From: an uncultured Bacteroidales bacterium
Lineage (GTDB): Bacteria; Bacteroidota; Bacteroidia; Bacteroidales; UBA3824
NCBI GenBank assembly: GCA_937877455.1
Contig: CALFIU010000054.1
Coordinates: forward strand, 1 to 64,000
Direction of reading: 5' to 3'
Length of the DNA: 64,000 nucleotides
The number at the start of each line of letters is the position of its first letter. Position 1 is the first letter of the stretch. Shown here piece after piece: positions 49,871 to 58,027 of the stretch. The notes under the pieces are model-generated. The model had not been told where the DNA came from and did no database searches. It saw nothing but the letters and a program-made list of their open reading frames with translations. The position numbers and the translations under genes were made by a program.

Positions 49871-50207
49871 AGTGTATGGTCAAACAGATGCCGAAAAGTT
49901 TTACGACTTGTTGAAACCTCAATCAGAAAATAGTGTAACAAATGGTGTTCGCACAGTGATTAAGCCAGCATTTGTTGTTTATAAAAAATGTCTATCTCCA
50001 CAAGACAATCAACGATGTGGTTTTTATCCAACATGTAGCGAGTATTGTCTCGAAACTATTGCAAAAAACGGTTTTTTTTATGGTTATGCCGACACTTTCG
50101 ATAGGCTTGCTCGTTGCAATGGCGTTAATCCAAACCAATATTCCATTGATCAAAAAACTGGTCGCATGCTCGATAAACCTGAAAAACGCAATCGCCGATG
50201 CAAATAG
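49827..50207 (+). CDS. yidD: YidD family membrane protein insertion factor
   Basis: A 126-residue YidD protein. The core YKKCLSPQDNQRCGFYPTCS with EYCLETIAKNGFFYG, and RLARCN, matches the family hallmarks (PxCSxY...RCN). YidD helps YidC insert membrane proteins. Unlike short classical YidD proteins, it has a 20-residue N-terminal signal-like hydrophobic segment (IITIVIFLLATEVYGQ) and a 60-residue extension. I take the ATG at 49827, since the earlier frame start is TTG; it overlaps the preceding gene by 44 nt. Confidence 0.8.
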   Translation: MSRIITIVIFLLATEVYGQTDAEKFYDLLKPQSENSVTNGVRTVIKPAFVVYKKCLSPQDNQRCGFYPTCSEYCLETIAKNGFFYGYADTFDRLARCNGVNPNQYSIDQKTGRMLDKPEKRNRRCK

Positions 50208-50974
50208 TTTTTTTTATTGTTTTTTTGTTTACGTCTGTGGAAGTTGTTGCACAAAATGTGTATGATAGCGCACATGTAAAAGTTTTTGCTGATTATTTGT
50301 TTCAAACCAAACAATACCAATTTGCAGCAGAAGAATATTTTAGAGCAGGGTATAATGATTTGGCAGTGGATGGATTTTTAACATGTGGCAATAATAAATC
50401 TGCACTTGAAGTGTTTGAAAATCATATTTTTAGTGATTCTTCAAGCCAAAAAATGAGGCTTTTTTACGTTAAATTGCTTATTCTTAATGGTAATTATTCC
50501 AAAGCATACTCTATTGCTTTACAATTAAAACAACCTTACACTGTTAGATCTGCAAATATTTGTGCTCTTTTGCCACTTATTGATACTGATATAAAACGTA
50601 ATTTTTCTGTGGAAAATCCCGATTTTTTTTCGTCCGAAACAGAAGAATTGTTGCGCATTAAACCAGAAAGAAAAAGTGTTGGGCTTGGTGTGGCTATGTC
50701 TTCAATAATACCCGGCAGTGGTAAATTATATGCGGGAAATATTTACGATGGTGCCACAACAATGATTTTGCTTGGACTTGATGCTTTTCACATTGTTAGA
50801 GGTATAAAAAAGTATGGACTTGATCCATATCCGCTTTTTTTTGCATTTTTTGGAGTTAGTTTTTATGTCGGAAATATATTTGGAACTGCAAAAGCTATAA
50901 AAATATATAACAAAAAACAAAAGCAACAACGCGATGAAAAAATTGTTGATTACCTTAACAGTTCTGTTTTTTAG
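50198..50974 (+). CDS. TPR-like protein with C-terminal membrane hairpin
   Basis: A 258-residue protein. A signal peptide (residues 1-18) precedes helical repeats of TPR style (FQTKQYQFAAEEYFRAGYND; NYSKAYSIALQLKQPY). The C-terminal third has MSSIIPGSGKLYAGNIYDGA and two membrane stretches, similar to the DUF5683-type 'IPGxGQ' domain. The next gene has the same architecture, so the two are likely paralogues. It starts inside yidD (10-nt overlap). Confidence 0.6.
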   Translation: MQIVFFIVFLFTSVEVVAQNVYDSAHVKVFADYLFQTKQYQFAAEEYFRAGYNDLAVDGFLTCGNNKSALEVFENHIFSDSSSQKMRLFYVKLLILNGNYSKAYSIALQLKQPYTVRSANICALLPLIDTDIKRNFSVENPDFFSSETEELLRIKPERKSVGLGVAMSSIIPGSGKLYAGNIYDGATTMILLGLDAFHIVRGIKKYGLDPYPLFFAFFGVSFYVGNIFGTAKAIKIYNKKQKQQRDEKIVDYLNSSVF

Positions 50975-51752
50975 TTTTTTATTGCGCGCACAAACTTTTT
51001 TAGATGCGCGAGATAATGCACTTGAAGCTATACAAAACCAAAATTTTAGCCTTGCAGAAAAGGAAATACAACGTGCTATTTTTTTTAGTCCCGATAGTTG
51101 CAAGGTTGATAACTTGCTTATTGCAAGTGATATATTTGCGGCATCAGGAAAAGGCGATGATGCTATATTTTTTTTAAACTCAGCATATTCGCAGACTTTG
51201 GACGGTGTTAAAAAAGAAGAAATTGTATTAAAGAAGGCTGACTTGTTAATTTTTGAAAAAAAATTCCAAGATGCCAAAATATGTGCGTTACAAACAAGTT
51301 GTAATGATGATTCTTTATTGGTGAAAAAAAAATATTTACGATTGGCAATTTGTGAATTTTGTCTTGAAAATTATATTGATTCGGAAAATTACTTTAAAAA
51401 AATAACTTCAGAACAAAAACATGAAGAATTGAATAAAATATTTTTTAAAACCAAACGTTTAAAAAATCCAAAGAATAAACTTGCTTCTGTTTTGAGTATA
51501 ATTCCAGGACTTGGACAATATTATTCTTCAAATTTTTGGCAAGGTATTGATAGTGAGATAATTTTGGGAGCATTTAGTGGACTTTTTGTTATAATGCAAG
51601 CCAGATATGGAACTCTAAGTGCTTTTTTGGCTGTTTTTCCGTGGTTTCAACGTTATTATGTAGGTGGAATAAAAAATGCGGGAAGATGTGCTCAATTACG
51701 AAGAGAGATAAAAAAAAATAAAATGTTAAATAAGGCATTAAAAAACATCTGA
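50934..51752 (+). CDS. TPR-like protein with C-terminal membrane hairpin, paralogue
   Basis: A 272-residue protein. A signal peptide (residues 1-20) is followed by helical repeat sequences (NALEAIQNQNFSLAEKEIQR; NLLIASDIFAASGKGDDAIF). The C-terminus has SVLSIIPGLGQYYSSNFWQG and membrane helices, matching the same position in the previous gene. It starts 41 nt inside that gene. The function is unknown; both resemble 'DUF5683'-like proteins linked to YidD clusters in other Bacteroidota, as I recall. Confidence 0.6.
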   Translation: MKKLLITLTVLFFSFLLRAQTFLDARDNALEAIQNQNFSLAEKEIQRAIFFSPDSCKVDNLLIASDIFAASGKGDDAIFFLNSAYSQTLDGVKKEEIVLKKADLLIFEKKFQDAKICALQTSCNDDSLLVKKKYLRLAICEFCLENYIDSENYFKKITSEQKHEELNKIFFKTKRLKNPKNKLASVLSIIPGLGQYYSSNFWQGIDSEIILGAFSGLFVIMQARYGTLSAFLAVFPWFQRYYVGGIKNAGRCAQLRREIKKNKMLNKALKNI

Positions 51753-51817
51753 TATTGTTAAAAAAAATAATTATTGGTGTTTTTTTTGTAACTATATTAG
51801 AAAGAAAATTAAAAGTT

Positions 51818-52861
51818 ATGAAAATAAATAAGTTTATCTGTTTGTTAATAGTGCTGACAATATGCCGTTTTGCAGAGGCGCAAACAACATTTGCTTTCAG
51901 CGCATATTCCAAGGAGCGAGTTTATACTTCGTTGGAAGAAGTAGATAATCCAGAATTGGTTAAAGTTTTGGATTTGAGTCTCAAAGGGTTGTCATCTTTG
52001 CCTGATTTAAGTAGTTTTAAAAATCTTAAAGCACTTTATATTGGTGGTAATTCACTCACAACATTTCCCGAAAGTTTATTCGATATTGTTTCACTTGAGT
52101 TTATAATGGCGGATCAAAACAATTTTTCTACATTGCCTTCCGGCTTAAAAAAACTTGTTAACATTAAGGGATTGTCGTTTGCAAACAATTTATTAACGTC
52201 TATTCCAGATGTAGTATTTAGTTTGCCAAAGTTAGAAATGCTTAACCTTGCTGATAACAAAATAACAGCTTTGCCTACTAATATTAAAAAACTAATTAAA
52301 CTAAAAGAACTTGACCTCAGCGGCAATTCAATATCAGTGATGCCGGCAGAATTTTGTTCGTTGGTAAATTTGGAGGTGTTGATGTTTGGCAATAACAATA
52401 TAAATAGTTTGCCAGCAAATTTTAGACAATTAATAAATCTCCAAGTTTTGTATCTCGATAATTGTAAAATAGGATTGATTGATAGTAAAATAACATCACT
52501 CACCAAATTAAAGACACTTAGTTTATCCGATTGTGGAATAAACCAAGTGCCAGCTTCAATCAATAAACTTATAAATCTTGAAGCTTTGGTTTTAAATAGC
52601 AATAACTTAACAAGTTTGCCAAATGATATAGCAGCTTTGCGCAAATTAAAACGGCTTAGTTGTGCTTACAACAAGTTGTCTGTACTTACAGCATCTGTAG
52701 CACAATTGCGTAATCTTATAGATATTAATATGTCGTTTAATTCGTTGAAGTCGATACCTGAAGTTGTTAATAAAAGTACACTGCCAAATTTAAAAGGATT
52801 TGGTTTGTCGGGAAATCCAGTGAAAACATATCCAACTTGGGTACACGAGTGTATGTATTAA
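51818..52861 (+). CDS. Secreted leucine-rich-repeat protein
   Basis: A 347-residue protein with signal peptide residues 1-21 (CRFAEAQ). From about residue 45 it has a dozen LRR units of about 23 residues, for example NLKALYIGGNSLTTFP and KLEMLNLADNKITALP, of the Leu-rich-x-x-N-x-L-x-x-LP type. Such domains bind proteins on the surface or in the periplasm. No T9SS sorting domain or lipobox is seen. Start is the ATG at 51818; an earlier in-frame TTG at 51755 is rejected. Confidence 0.8.
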   Translation: MKINKFICLLIVLTICRFAEAQTTFAFSAYSKERVYTSLEEVDNPELVKVLDLSLKGLSSLPDLSSFKNLKALYIGGNSLTTFPESLFDIVSLEFIMADQNNFSTLPSGLKKLVNIKGLSFANNLLTSIPDVVFSLPKLEMLNLADNKITALPTNIKKLIKLKELDLSGNSISVMPAEFCSLVNLEVLMFGNNNINSLPANFRQLINLQVLYLDNCKIGLIDSKITSLTKLKTLSLSDCGINQVPASINKLINLEALVLNSNNLTSLPNDIAALRKLKRLSCAYNKLSVLTASVAQLRNLIDINMSFNSLKSIPEVVNKSTLPNLKGFGLSGNPVKTYPTWVHECMY

Positions 52862-52884
52862 AATAAAAAAAACTTTACGAAAAA

Positions 52885-52916
52885 TTTGCTTTTCTTAAAA
52901 TATCGCGTTATCTTTG
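52885..52916 (+). promoter_or_regulatory. Promoter of the greA leader
   Basis: TTTG at 52885-52888, 20-bp spacer, TATCTTTG at 52909-52916: a perfect Bacteroidota promoter. Transcription would start near 52923, only 9 nt before a terminator hairpin. Confidence 0.65.
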
Positions 52917-52931
52917 CAAAAGTAAATGAAA

Positions 52932-52976
52932 CAAGAGGGAAACTGCCAAGTTCAAGCGGTTTCTCTTTTGTTTTTG
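52932..52976 (+). terminator. Terminator-like hairpin in the greA leader
   Basis: CAAGAGGGAAACTGC pairs with GCGGTTTCTCTTTTG (three wobbles and one mismatch-free run otherwise) around a 9-nt loop, then TTTTTG. It lies between the promoter and the greA start at 53046, so some transcripts should stop here as about 50-nt RNAs. Confidence 0.6.
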
Positions 52977-53001
52977 CGTTAATTAAAGGTATTATAAAAC
53001 A

Positions 53002-53023
53002 AGGCGTTGTAGTTCAATCGCCT
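53002..53023 (+). other. Second hairpin before greA
   Basis: AGGCG-TTG-TAGTT-CAA-T-CGCCT folds into a stem of 8 pairs with one bulge, 22 bp ahead of the greA ATG. It could shape translation or anti-termination. Confidence 0.4.
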
Positions 53024-53045
53024 ATAATTAGAAAAATAAAGACTT

Positions 53046-53519
53046 ATGGCTAAAACAACTTATTTGACAGAAGAAGGTTTAAAAAAACTTAACGATGAAC
53101 TTGATCATCTTATCGCCGTGGAGCGTCCCAACATATCAAAACAGATAGCAGAGGCTCGTGAAAAAGGCGACCTTAGCGAAAATGCCGAATACGATGCGGC
53201 AAAAGAGGCGCAAGGCTTGCTTGAAATGAAAATTTCTAAACTTCAAGAAACTATTAGAAATGCGAGGGTTATTGACGAATCTCAATTGAAATCTGATGTT
53301 GTTCAGATTTTAACAAAGGTAAAAATTCTTAATACAAAGATGAAAAAGGAGATGACATATACCCTTGTTGCCGAAAGTGAAGCTAATTTAAAGGAAGGAA
53401 AAATTTCTATAGAAACTCCCATCGCAAAAGGTTTGCTTGGTAAAAAAGTAGGCGATGTTGTGCAGATAAAAATACCTGCTGGAATAATAGAACTTAAAAT
53501 CTTGGAAATTTCACGTTAA
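53046..53519 (+). CDS. greA: Transcription elongation factor GreA
   Basis: A 157-residue factor that rescues backtracked RNA polymerase. The N-terminal coiled coil has ISKQIAEAREKGDLSENAEY with the tip acidic residues (GDLSENAEYD); the C-terminal domain is FKBP-like (ETPIAKGLLGKKVGD). Length and motifs are normal. It follows a leader with a terminator-like hairpin and precedes a HIT protein gene by 11 bp. Confidence 0.96.
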   Translation: MAKTTYLTEEGLKKLNDELDHLIAVERPNISKQIAEAREKGDLSENAEYDAAKEAQGLLEMKISKLQETIRNARVIDESQLKSDVVQILTKVKILNTKMKKEMTYTLVAESEANLKEGKISIETPIAKGLLGKKVGDVVQIKIPAGIIELKILEISR

Positions 53520-53530
53520 TAAATAAAAAA

Positions 53531-53926
53531 ATGGCTACAATATTTTCAAAAATAATAGCAGGTGAAATACCATCTTACAAAGTGGCAGAAGACGAAAATT
53601 TCTTCGCATTTTTGGATATTAATCCTGTTGCAAAAGGACATACTCTTGTTGTTCCTAAAAAAGAAATAGATTACATTTTTGCGATTGACGACGATATGCT
53701 TGCAAAATATATGCAGTTTGCAAAAAAAGTGGCAGCTGCTATCGAAAAATGCATACCTTGTAAAAAGGTTGGTGTTGCGGTTGTAGGACTTGAAGTTCCT
53801 CATGCGCACATACATCTTATACCGCTCAACGATGTTGGTGATATGCAGTTTGAAAACAAATTGACGTTGCCGCAAGATGAAATGAAAAGCATTTGCGAAA
53901 AAATAAGTAGCAACGTTGTACTTTAA
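53531..53926 (+). CDS. HIT-domain nucleotide hydrolase
   Basis: A 131-residue histidine-triad protein. The start ATIFSKIIAGEIPSYKVAED and the triad VPHAHIHLIPL are typical of the HINT/Hit-like branch, which cleaves nucleoside phosphoramidates or dinucleotides. The substrate in this organism is unknown. Co-transcribed with greA. Confidence 0.92.
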   Translation: MATIFSKIIAGEIPSYKVAEDENFFAFLDINPVAKGHTLVVPKKEIDYIFAIDDDMLAKYMQFAKKVAAAIEKCIPCKKVGVAVVGLEVPHAHIHLIPLNDVGDMQFENKLTLPQDEMKSICEKISSNVVL

Positions 53927-53932
53927 GAAATC

Positions 53933-53976
53933 AAAAGCGTGTTTACAAAACTAATTTTTTTGTAAACACGCTTTTT
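53933..53976 (+). terminator. Terminator of greA-hit
   Basis: AAAAGCGTGTTTACAAAA and TTTTGTAAACACGCTTTT form a near-perfect stem with a short loop and T-run, 8 bp past the HIT stop. The next gene starts 19 bp further on. Confidence 0.85.
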
Positions 53977-53994
53977 AATGTATTTTTATAAAAT

Positions 53995-54801
53995 ATGAAT
54001 AGTTTAGATGCCTTTATTTTAGGTTTGATACAAGGATTAACCGAGTTTTTGCCAGTAAGTAGTAGTGGACACCTCGAAATAGGTAAAGCCTTCCTCGGTG
54101 TTGATATTCCCGAAACCCTTATTTTTACGGTTACACTTCATGCCGCTACCGTACTCAGCACTATTGTTGTTTTTGGGAAAGATATTTGGCAGATTATAAA
54201 GTCGGTTTGTAGTTTAAAATGGGACGAAAATTCAAGATATTTTGCCAAACTTGTTATTGCAATGGTGCCAGTGGTAATAGTTGGTTTGACTCTTGAAAGT
54301 AAAATAGAAGCATTTTTTGATGGAAATTTGTTTTTTGTAGGTTGTATGCTTGTAGTTACGGGTGCATTACTAACATTTAGTAACTTTGCCACTACACTTG
54401 ATGGTAGTCGCATAACATTTAAAGACGCATTTATTATTGGTATTTCGCAGGCAGTAGCAGTATTACCTGGTCTATCGCGTAGCGGCACAACCATTGCTAC
54501 GTCATTGCTATTAGGAAAAGATAAAAGCGAATCTGCTAAATTTTCGTTTATGATAGTGCTAATGCCTATAATAGGAGCTGCTTGCAAAGAAATAATTTTG
54601 CCCGGCGAAAATGCTCAGGAAGTTACAGAAACAATAGGATTTATGCCGTTATTGATTGGTTTTATTACAGCTTTTGTTGTTGGAGTATTAGCTTGTAAGG
54701 CCATGATTAAGATTGTTCGCAACAGCAAACTTATATATTTTGCTTATTATTGTTTTCTTGCAGGATTTGTTTGCGTTTTTTATAGTCTTACACACGCCTA
54801 A
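53995..54801 (+). CDS. uppP: Undecaprenyl-diphosphatase
   Basis: A 268-residue membrane phosphatase (BacA type) that recycles undecaprenyl pyrophosphate for peptidoglycan and glycan carriers. Motif 1 is LIQGLTEFLPVSSSGHLEI; motif 2 is VLPGLSRSGTTIATSLLLG. About eight membrane helices follow. It supports the glycan and wall genes elsewhere in the window. Confidence 0.94.
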   Translation: MNSLDAFILGLIQGLTEFLPVSSSGHLEIGKAFLGVDIPETLIFTVTLHAATVLSTIVVFGKDIWQIIKSVCSLKWDENSRYFAKLVIAMVPVVIVGLTLESKIEAFFDGNLFFVGCMLVVTGALLTFSNFATTLDGSRITFKDAFIIGISQAVAVLPGLSRSGTTIATSLLLGKDKSESAKFSFMIVLMPIIGAACKEIILPGENAQEVTETIGFMPLLIGFITAFVVGVLACKAMIKIVRNSKLIYFAYYCFLAGFVCVFYSLTHA

Positions 54802-54898
54802 ACATCTTGATTTTTATCCTTTGTAAATAAAGTTAGGATAAAAAAATCATTTTGGCTTGCAGTTTGCAACTCTATTTTAGAAACTGTAAAAAAAGTGT

Positions 54899-55336
54899 AT
54901 GGTTATGAAAAAAATTCTATTTGTGTCGGTGATGCTGTTGCTTGCCTTGGTTTCAAAGGCACAAAGCCCTGCGCAGGTAATTTGGTGCGATGGTAACGAT
55001 AAAATTACTATGAAAACTGCTAAAACCGAAGGTCTTAAACTTCAAGATGTTTTGGCTATTGAAGCATCGTTTTCGCCACAGGAAATAGCAAAAATTTCGC
55101 AATCTGTTGATTTTGAAATTAAGTGGTATTACTATATGAGTACCAAAAAAACTCTTATGGGAACAAGCCGCGTTACAGTTAATGCAAACGACACAAGTTC
55201 TGATGGGTTTATAAAACTTAAAAGCGAACGGAAAAACACACGTCAAGGTTGGTGGGAAGTGCAGATACGTTGTAAAAATTCTGATGCCCAAATTTCGTTT
55301 GCAGGAGAAAAAGAATACCAAATTTTGTTGAAATAA
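54899..55336 (+). CDS. Small secreted protein, unknown
   Basis: A 145-residue protein with a signal peptide ending VSKAQ (start at 54899 or, two codons later, 54905). The mature part is beta-rich (VDFEIKWYYYMSTKKTLMGT and KNTRQGWWEVQIRC). No family is recognised. A stem-loop lies downstream at 55374-55406. Confidence 0.55.
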   Translation: MVMKKILFVSVMLLLALVSKAQSPAQVIWCDGNDKITMKTAKTEGLKLQDVLAIEASFSPQEIAKISQSVDFEIKWYYYMSTKKTLMGTSRVTVNANDTSSDGFIKLKSERKNTRQGWWEVQIRCKNSDAQISFAGEKEYQILLK

Positions 55337-55373
55337 TAAAGTATAAATTATAAATTATAAAAATATTGCAAAT

Positions 55374-55406
55374 GGTTGTTCAAATAACTAAATCTTTTGA
55401 ACAACC
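55374..55406. repeat. Stem-loop between the secreted protein and panC
   Basis: GGTTGTTCAAA and TTTGAACAACC form an 11-bp perfect stem with an 11-nt loop. There is no T-run, so it may be a weak terminator or a processing/stability element. Confidence 0.4.
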
Positions 55407-55426
55407 TTGCAAAAAATTACACTTCT

Positions 55427-55460
55427 TTTGTCAATAAGCTCAAAAAAAACTATACCTTTG
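55427..55460 (+). promoter_or_regulatory. Promoter of panC-panD
   Basis: TTTG at 55427-55430 and TACCTTTG at 55453-55460, 22-bp spacer. It lies between the in-frame TTG at 55397 and the ATG at 55478, supporting the latter as the panC start. Confidence 0.55.
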
Positions 55461-55477
55461 CAAAAAATATATCAGAG

Positions 55478-56320
55478 ATGTTAGTGTTAAAAACAATATC
55501 CGAGGTGCGCCAAGCAGTGGCACAATACCGTAAACATGGCAAAACAATAGGGTTTGTTCCTACAATGGGTGCTCTTCACGATGGACATATTAGCCTTGTA
55601 AAAAGGTCTTTTGAAGAAAATTTCGCCACTATTGTTAGTGTGTTTGTAAATCCAACCCAGTTTAACAACAAAGAAGATTTAGAAAAATATCCACGTACTC
55701 TTCAAGACGATGTTAATCTACTACAACAATCGGGTTGCGACATTGTATTTGCTCCAGAAGTAGAAGAAATGTATCCTCAACCCGATACACGCCAGTTTGA
55801 GCTTGGAATGGTGGCAGAAGTTATGGAAGGAAAGTTTCGTCCTGGGCATTTCAATGGAGTGTGTCAAGTAGTGAGCAAGTTACTTACTATTACAACGCCC
55901 GACAAAGCATACTTTGGTCAAAAAGATTATCAGCAAATTGCCGTTATAAGGACAATGCTTTCAAAAGGTTATGTGCCTGAATTTAAGGGTGAATTAGTGC
56001 CTTGTCCAATAAAACGTGCCGATGATGGTCTTGCTCTTAGTAGTAGAAATCAACGTCTTTCTCCACAGCAACGAATAAGTGCATTAACAATAAGTAAAGC
56101 ACTATTTTCGGCAAAGGATAAGGTTAAAGACGGAGCAACGGCTAATGATTTACGAAAATATATTGAGGATACAATAAGTTTTGATAGTAATCTCAAAATT
56201 GAGTATGTAGAAATAGCTGACAAAGATACTCTCTGTTCAACCAACGATTTACATAACGCTATAATCTGTGTAGCCGTTTACGATGGCGATGTGCGCCTTA
56301 TCGATAACATATTATTATAA
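55478..56320 (+). CDS. panC: Pantoate--beta-alanine ligase
   Basis: A 280-residue ligase that joins pantoate to beta-alanine with ATP for CoA synthesis. Motifs GFVPTMGALHDGHISLV, VSVFVNPTQFNNKEDL, YFGQKDYQQIAV and ADDGLALSSRNQRLS are intact. The last base of its stop codon is shared with the start of panD, so both are made together. Confidence 0.96.
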   Translation: MLVLKTISEVRQAVAQYRKHGKTIGFVPTMGALHDGHISLVKRSFEENFATIVSVFVNPTQFNNKEDLEKYPRTLQDDVNLLQQSGCDIVFAPEVEEMYPQPDTRQFELGMVAEVMEGKFRPGHFNGVCQVVSKLLTITTPDKAYFGQKDYQQIAVIRTMLSKGYVPEFKGELVPCPIKRADDGLALSSRNQRLSPQQRISALTISKALFSAKDKVKDGATANDLRKYIEDTISFDSNLKIEYVEIADKDTLCSTNDLHNAIICVAVYDGDVRLIDNILL

Positions 56321-56682
56321 TGCGCAAAATGCAGATAGAAGTATTAAAGTCAAAAATACATAAAGTTACTGTAACAGAAGCTAATCTCAATTATGTTGGT
56401 AGCATAACCATTGATGGAGCATTAATGGATGCTGTTAATATAATAGAAAACGAAAAGGTACAAGTGGTTAATGTCAACAATGGCGAACGTCTTGATACTT
56501 ATGTTATTAGAGGGAAGGAAAAATCTGGTACAATATGCCTAAATGGACCTGCAGCAAGAAAAGCAGCTGTTGGCGATGTTGTGATAATAATGTCGTATGC
56601 GTTGATGGATTTTGAGGAAGCTAAGTCTCATAAGCCAATTGTTGTTTTTCCTGATACTGCAACTAATATGTTGGTGTTGTAA
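56320..56682 (+). CDS. panD: Aspartate 1-decarboxylase
   Basis: A 120-residue pyruvoyl enzyme that makes beta-alanine from aspartate, feeding PanC. Self-cleavage happens at the Gly-Ser in LNYVGSITID. Starting at 56329 (MQIEVLKSK) would put that bond at Gly24-Ser25 exactly as in E. coli, so that ATG may be the real start; the ATG at 56320 overlaps the panC stop. The later segment TICLNGPAARKAAVGD is typical. Confidence 0.95.
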   Translation: MRKMQIEVLKSKIHKVTVTEANLNYVGSITIDGALMDAVNIIENEKVQVVNVNNGERLDTYVIRGKEKSGTICLNGPAARKAAVGDVVIIMSYALMDFEEAKSHKPIVVFPDTATNMLVL

Positions 56683-56704
56683 GAGCCGAAAATATTCATA
56701 ATTT

Positions 56705-57250
56705 ATGGATACCGATTTGTCAAAATATACAAAGGGCAATTATAGTGTGGGAAAAAACAAGATTGTTCAACTATTGTGGTACATGGTTAACCATACGGTA
56801 TTTATGTCGGCATTTTTTGTATCCAAAGGGTTAAAACGTTTTTTATTACGTCTTTTTGGTGCAAAAGTAGGGAAGTGTGTGGTTATAAAACCGTGTGTTA
56901 ATATAAAATTTCCATGGAGATTGTCTGTCGGTGAAAATTCGTGGATAGGAGAGGGTGTATGGATAGATAACCTCGATAATATTATTATCGGTAAAAATTG
57001 TTGTATTTCGCAGGGCGTGTTGCTTGAAACAGGTTCGCACAATTACAAAAGTCCTGACTTTAAACTAATAACAGCCCCAATAACTATACACGATGGTGCT
57101 TGGATATGTGCCAAGTCGGTTGTGCTTCCAAAAACTGAAATCGGTAAAAATGTGGTATTGTCGGCATCAAGTGTTATACAAGGAAATACTGAGGAAGGTT
57201 TTATTTATCGTGGCAATCCTGCCATAGCAATTAAAAAACGTGAACAATGA
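56705..57250 (+). CDS. WcaF-like colanic-acid-type acetyltransferase
   Basis: A 181-residue left-handed beta-helix acyltransferase. LLRLFGAKVGKCVVIKP and NIKFPWRLSVGENSWIGEGV, then CCISQGVLLETGSHNYKS match the WcaF family that acetylates a glycan sugar. It overlaps the next glycosyltransferase gene by 4 nt, a WcaF-WcaE-like pairing. Confidence 0.85.
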   Translation: MDTDLSKYTKGNYSVGKNKIVQLLWYMVNHTVFMSAFFVSKGLKRFLLRLFGAKVGKCVVIKPCVNIKFPWRLSVGENSWIGEGVWIDNLDNIIIGKNCCISQGVLLETGSHNYKSPDFKLITAPITIHDGAWICAKSVVLPKTEIGKNVVLSASSVIQGNTEEGFIYRGNPAIAIKKREQ

Positions 57251-57987
57251 AAATCTCAGTTATTACAGTATGTTACAATAGCGAAGAAAACATTGCTACA
57301 TGTCTTGATTCTTATGCCTCACAGACTTATTCTGATAAAGAACATATAGTTATTGATGGTGCTTCAACAGACCGTACTTTGTCTATTGTACAACGTTACA
57401 GACCAGAAAGACTTGTTTCTGAACGAGATAAAGGTCTTTATTATGCTCTCAACAAAGGAGTAACTTTTGCTACGGGTGATGTGGTATGTTTTCTGCATTC
57501 AGACGATGTATTTGGCTCTCCAAATGTACTCGAAAATATTGCAACAATTTTTGAAAAATACAATACAGATTCTGTTTATGCCGATTTACAATATGTTTCT
57601 AAAAATGATATTTCGTATGTTGTACGTAATTGGCATTCGGGAAAATTTACACAAAATGGGTTAAGAAGAGGATGGATGCCGCCGCATCCGAGTTTCTTTG
57701 TTAAAAAAAGTGTATATGAGCGTTATGGATTGTTTGATACGCGATATAAAATTGCAGCCGATTATGATATTATGATGCGTTTTCTTGGCAAATATCGTAT
57801 TTCAACAGCATATTGTCCAATTGTTGCTGTTAAAATGAGGGTTGGCGGTGCATCTAATCGTTCGTTAAAAAATATTATTCTTAAAACTAAGGAGGATTTT
57901 CTTATTGCTCGTGCCAACAACATTGGTGGGCTTTTTACTGTTGTTTGTAAAAATTTTAGAAAACTAAATCAATTTTGTGCAAAATAA
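57247..57987 (+). CDS. Glycosyltransferase family 2 (WcaE-like)
   Basis: A 246-residue GT-A enzyme. ISVITVCYNSEENI and HIVIDGASTDRTLSIVQ open it; CFLHSDDVFGSPNV is the DxD-like motif and GWMPPHPSFFVKKSVYERYG matches the conserved MPHxxxF region of the colanic-acid-type WcaE branch. It works with the adjacent acetyltransferase on a surface glycan. Sugar specificity is unknown. Confidence 0.87.
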   Translation: MKISVITVCYNSEENIATCLDSYASQTYSDKEHIVIDGASTDRTLSIVQRYRPERLVSERDKGLYYALNKGVTFATGDVVCFLHSDDVFGSPNVLENIATIFEKYNTDSVYADLQYVSKNDISYVVRNWHSGKFTQNGLRRGWMPPHPSFFVKKSVYERYGLFDTRYKIAADYDIMMRFLGKYRISTAYCPIVAVKMRVGGASNRSLKNIILKTKEDFLIARANNIGGLFTVVCKNFRKLNQFCAK

Positions 57988-58027
57988 AAGTCTTGTACAT
58001 TAGCATTTTTTTTATCTTATAGTCATT

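Noticed and set aside
54812..54850. Hairpin TTTTTATCCT...AGGATAAAAA after uppP as a terminator
   Set aside because: No T-run follows on the plus strand; the A/T arms could pair by chance.
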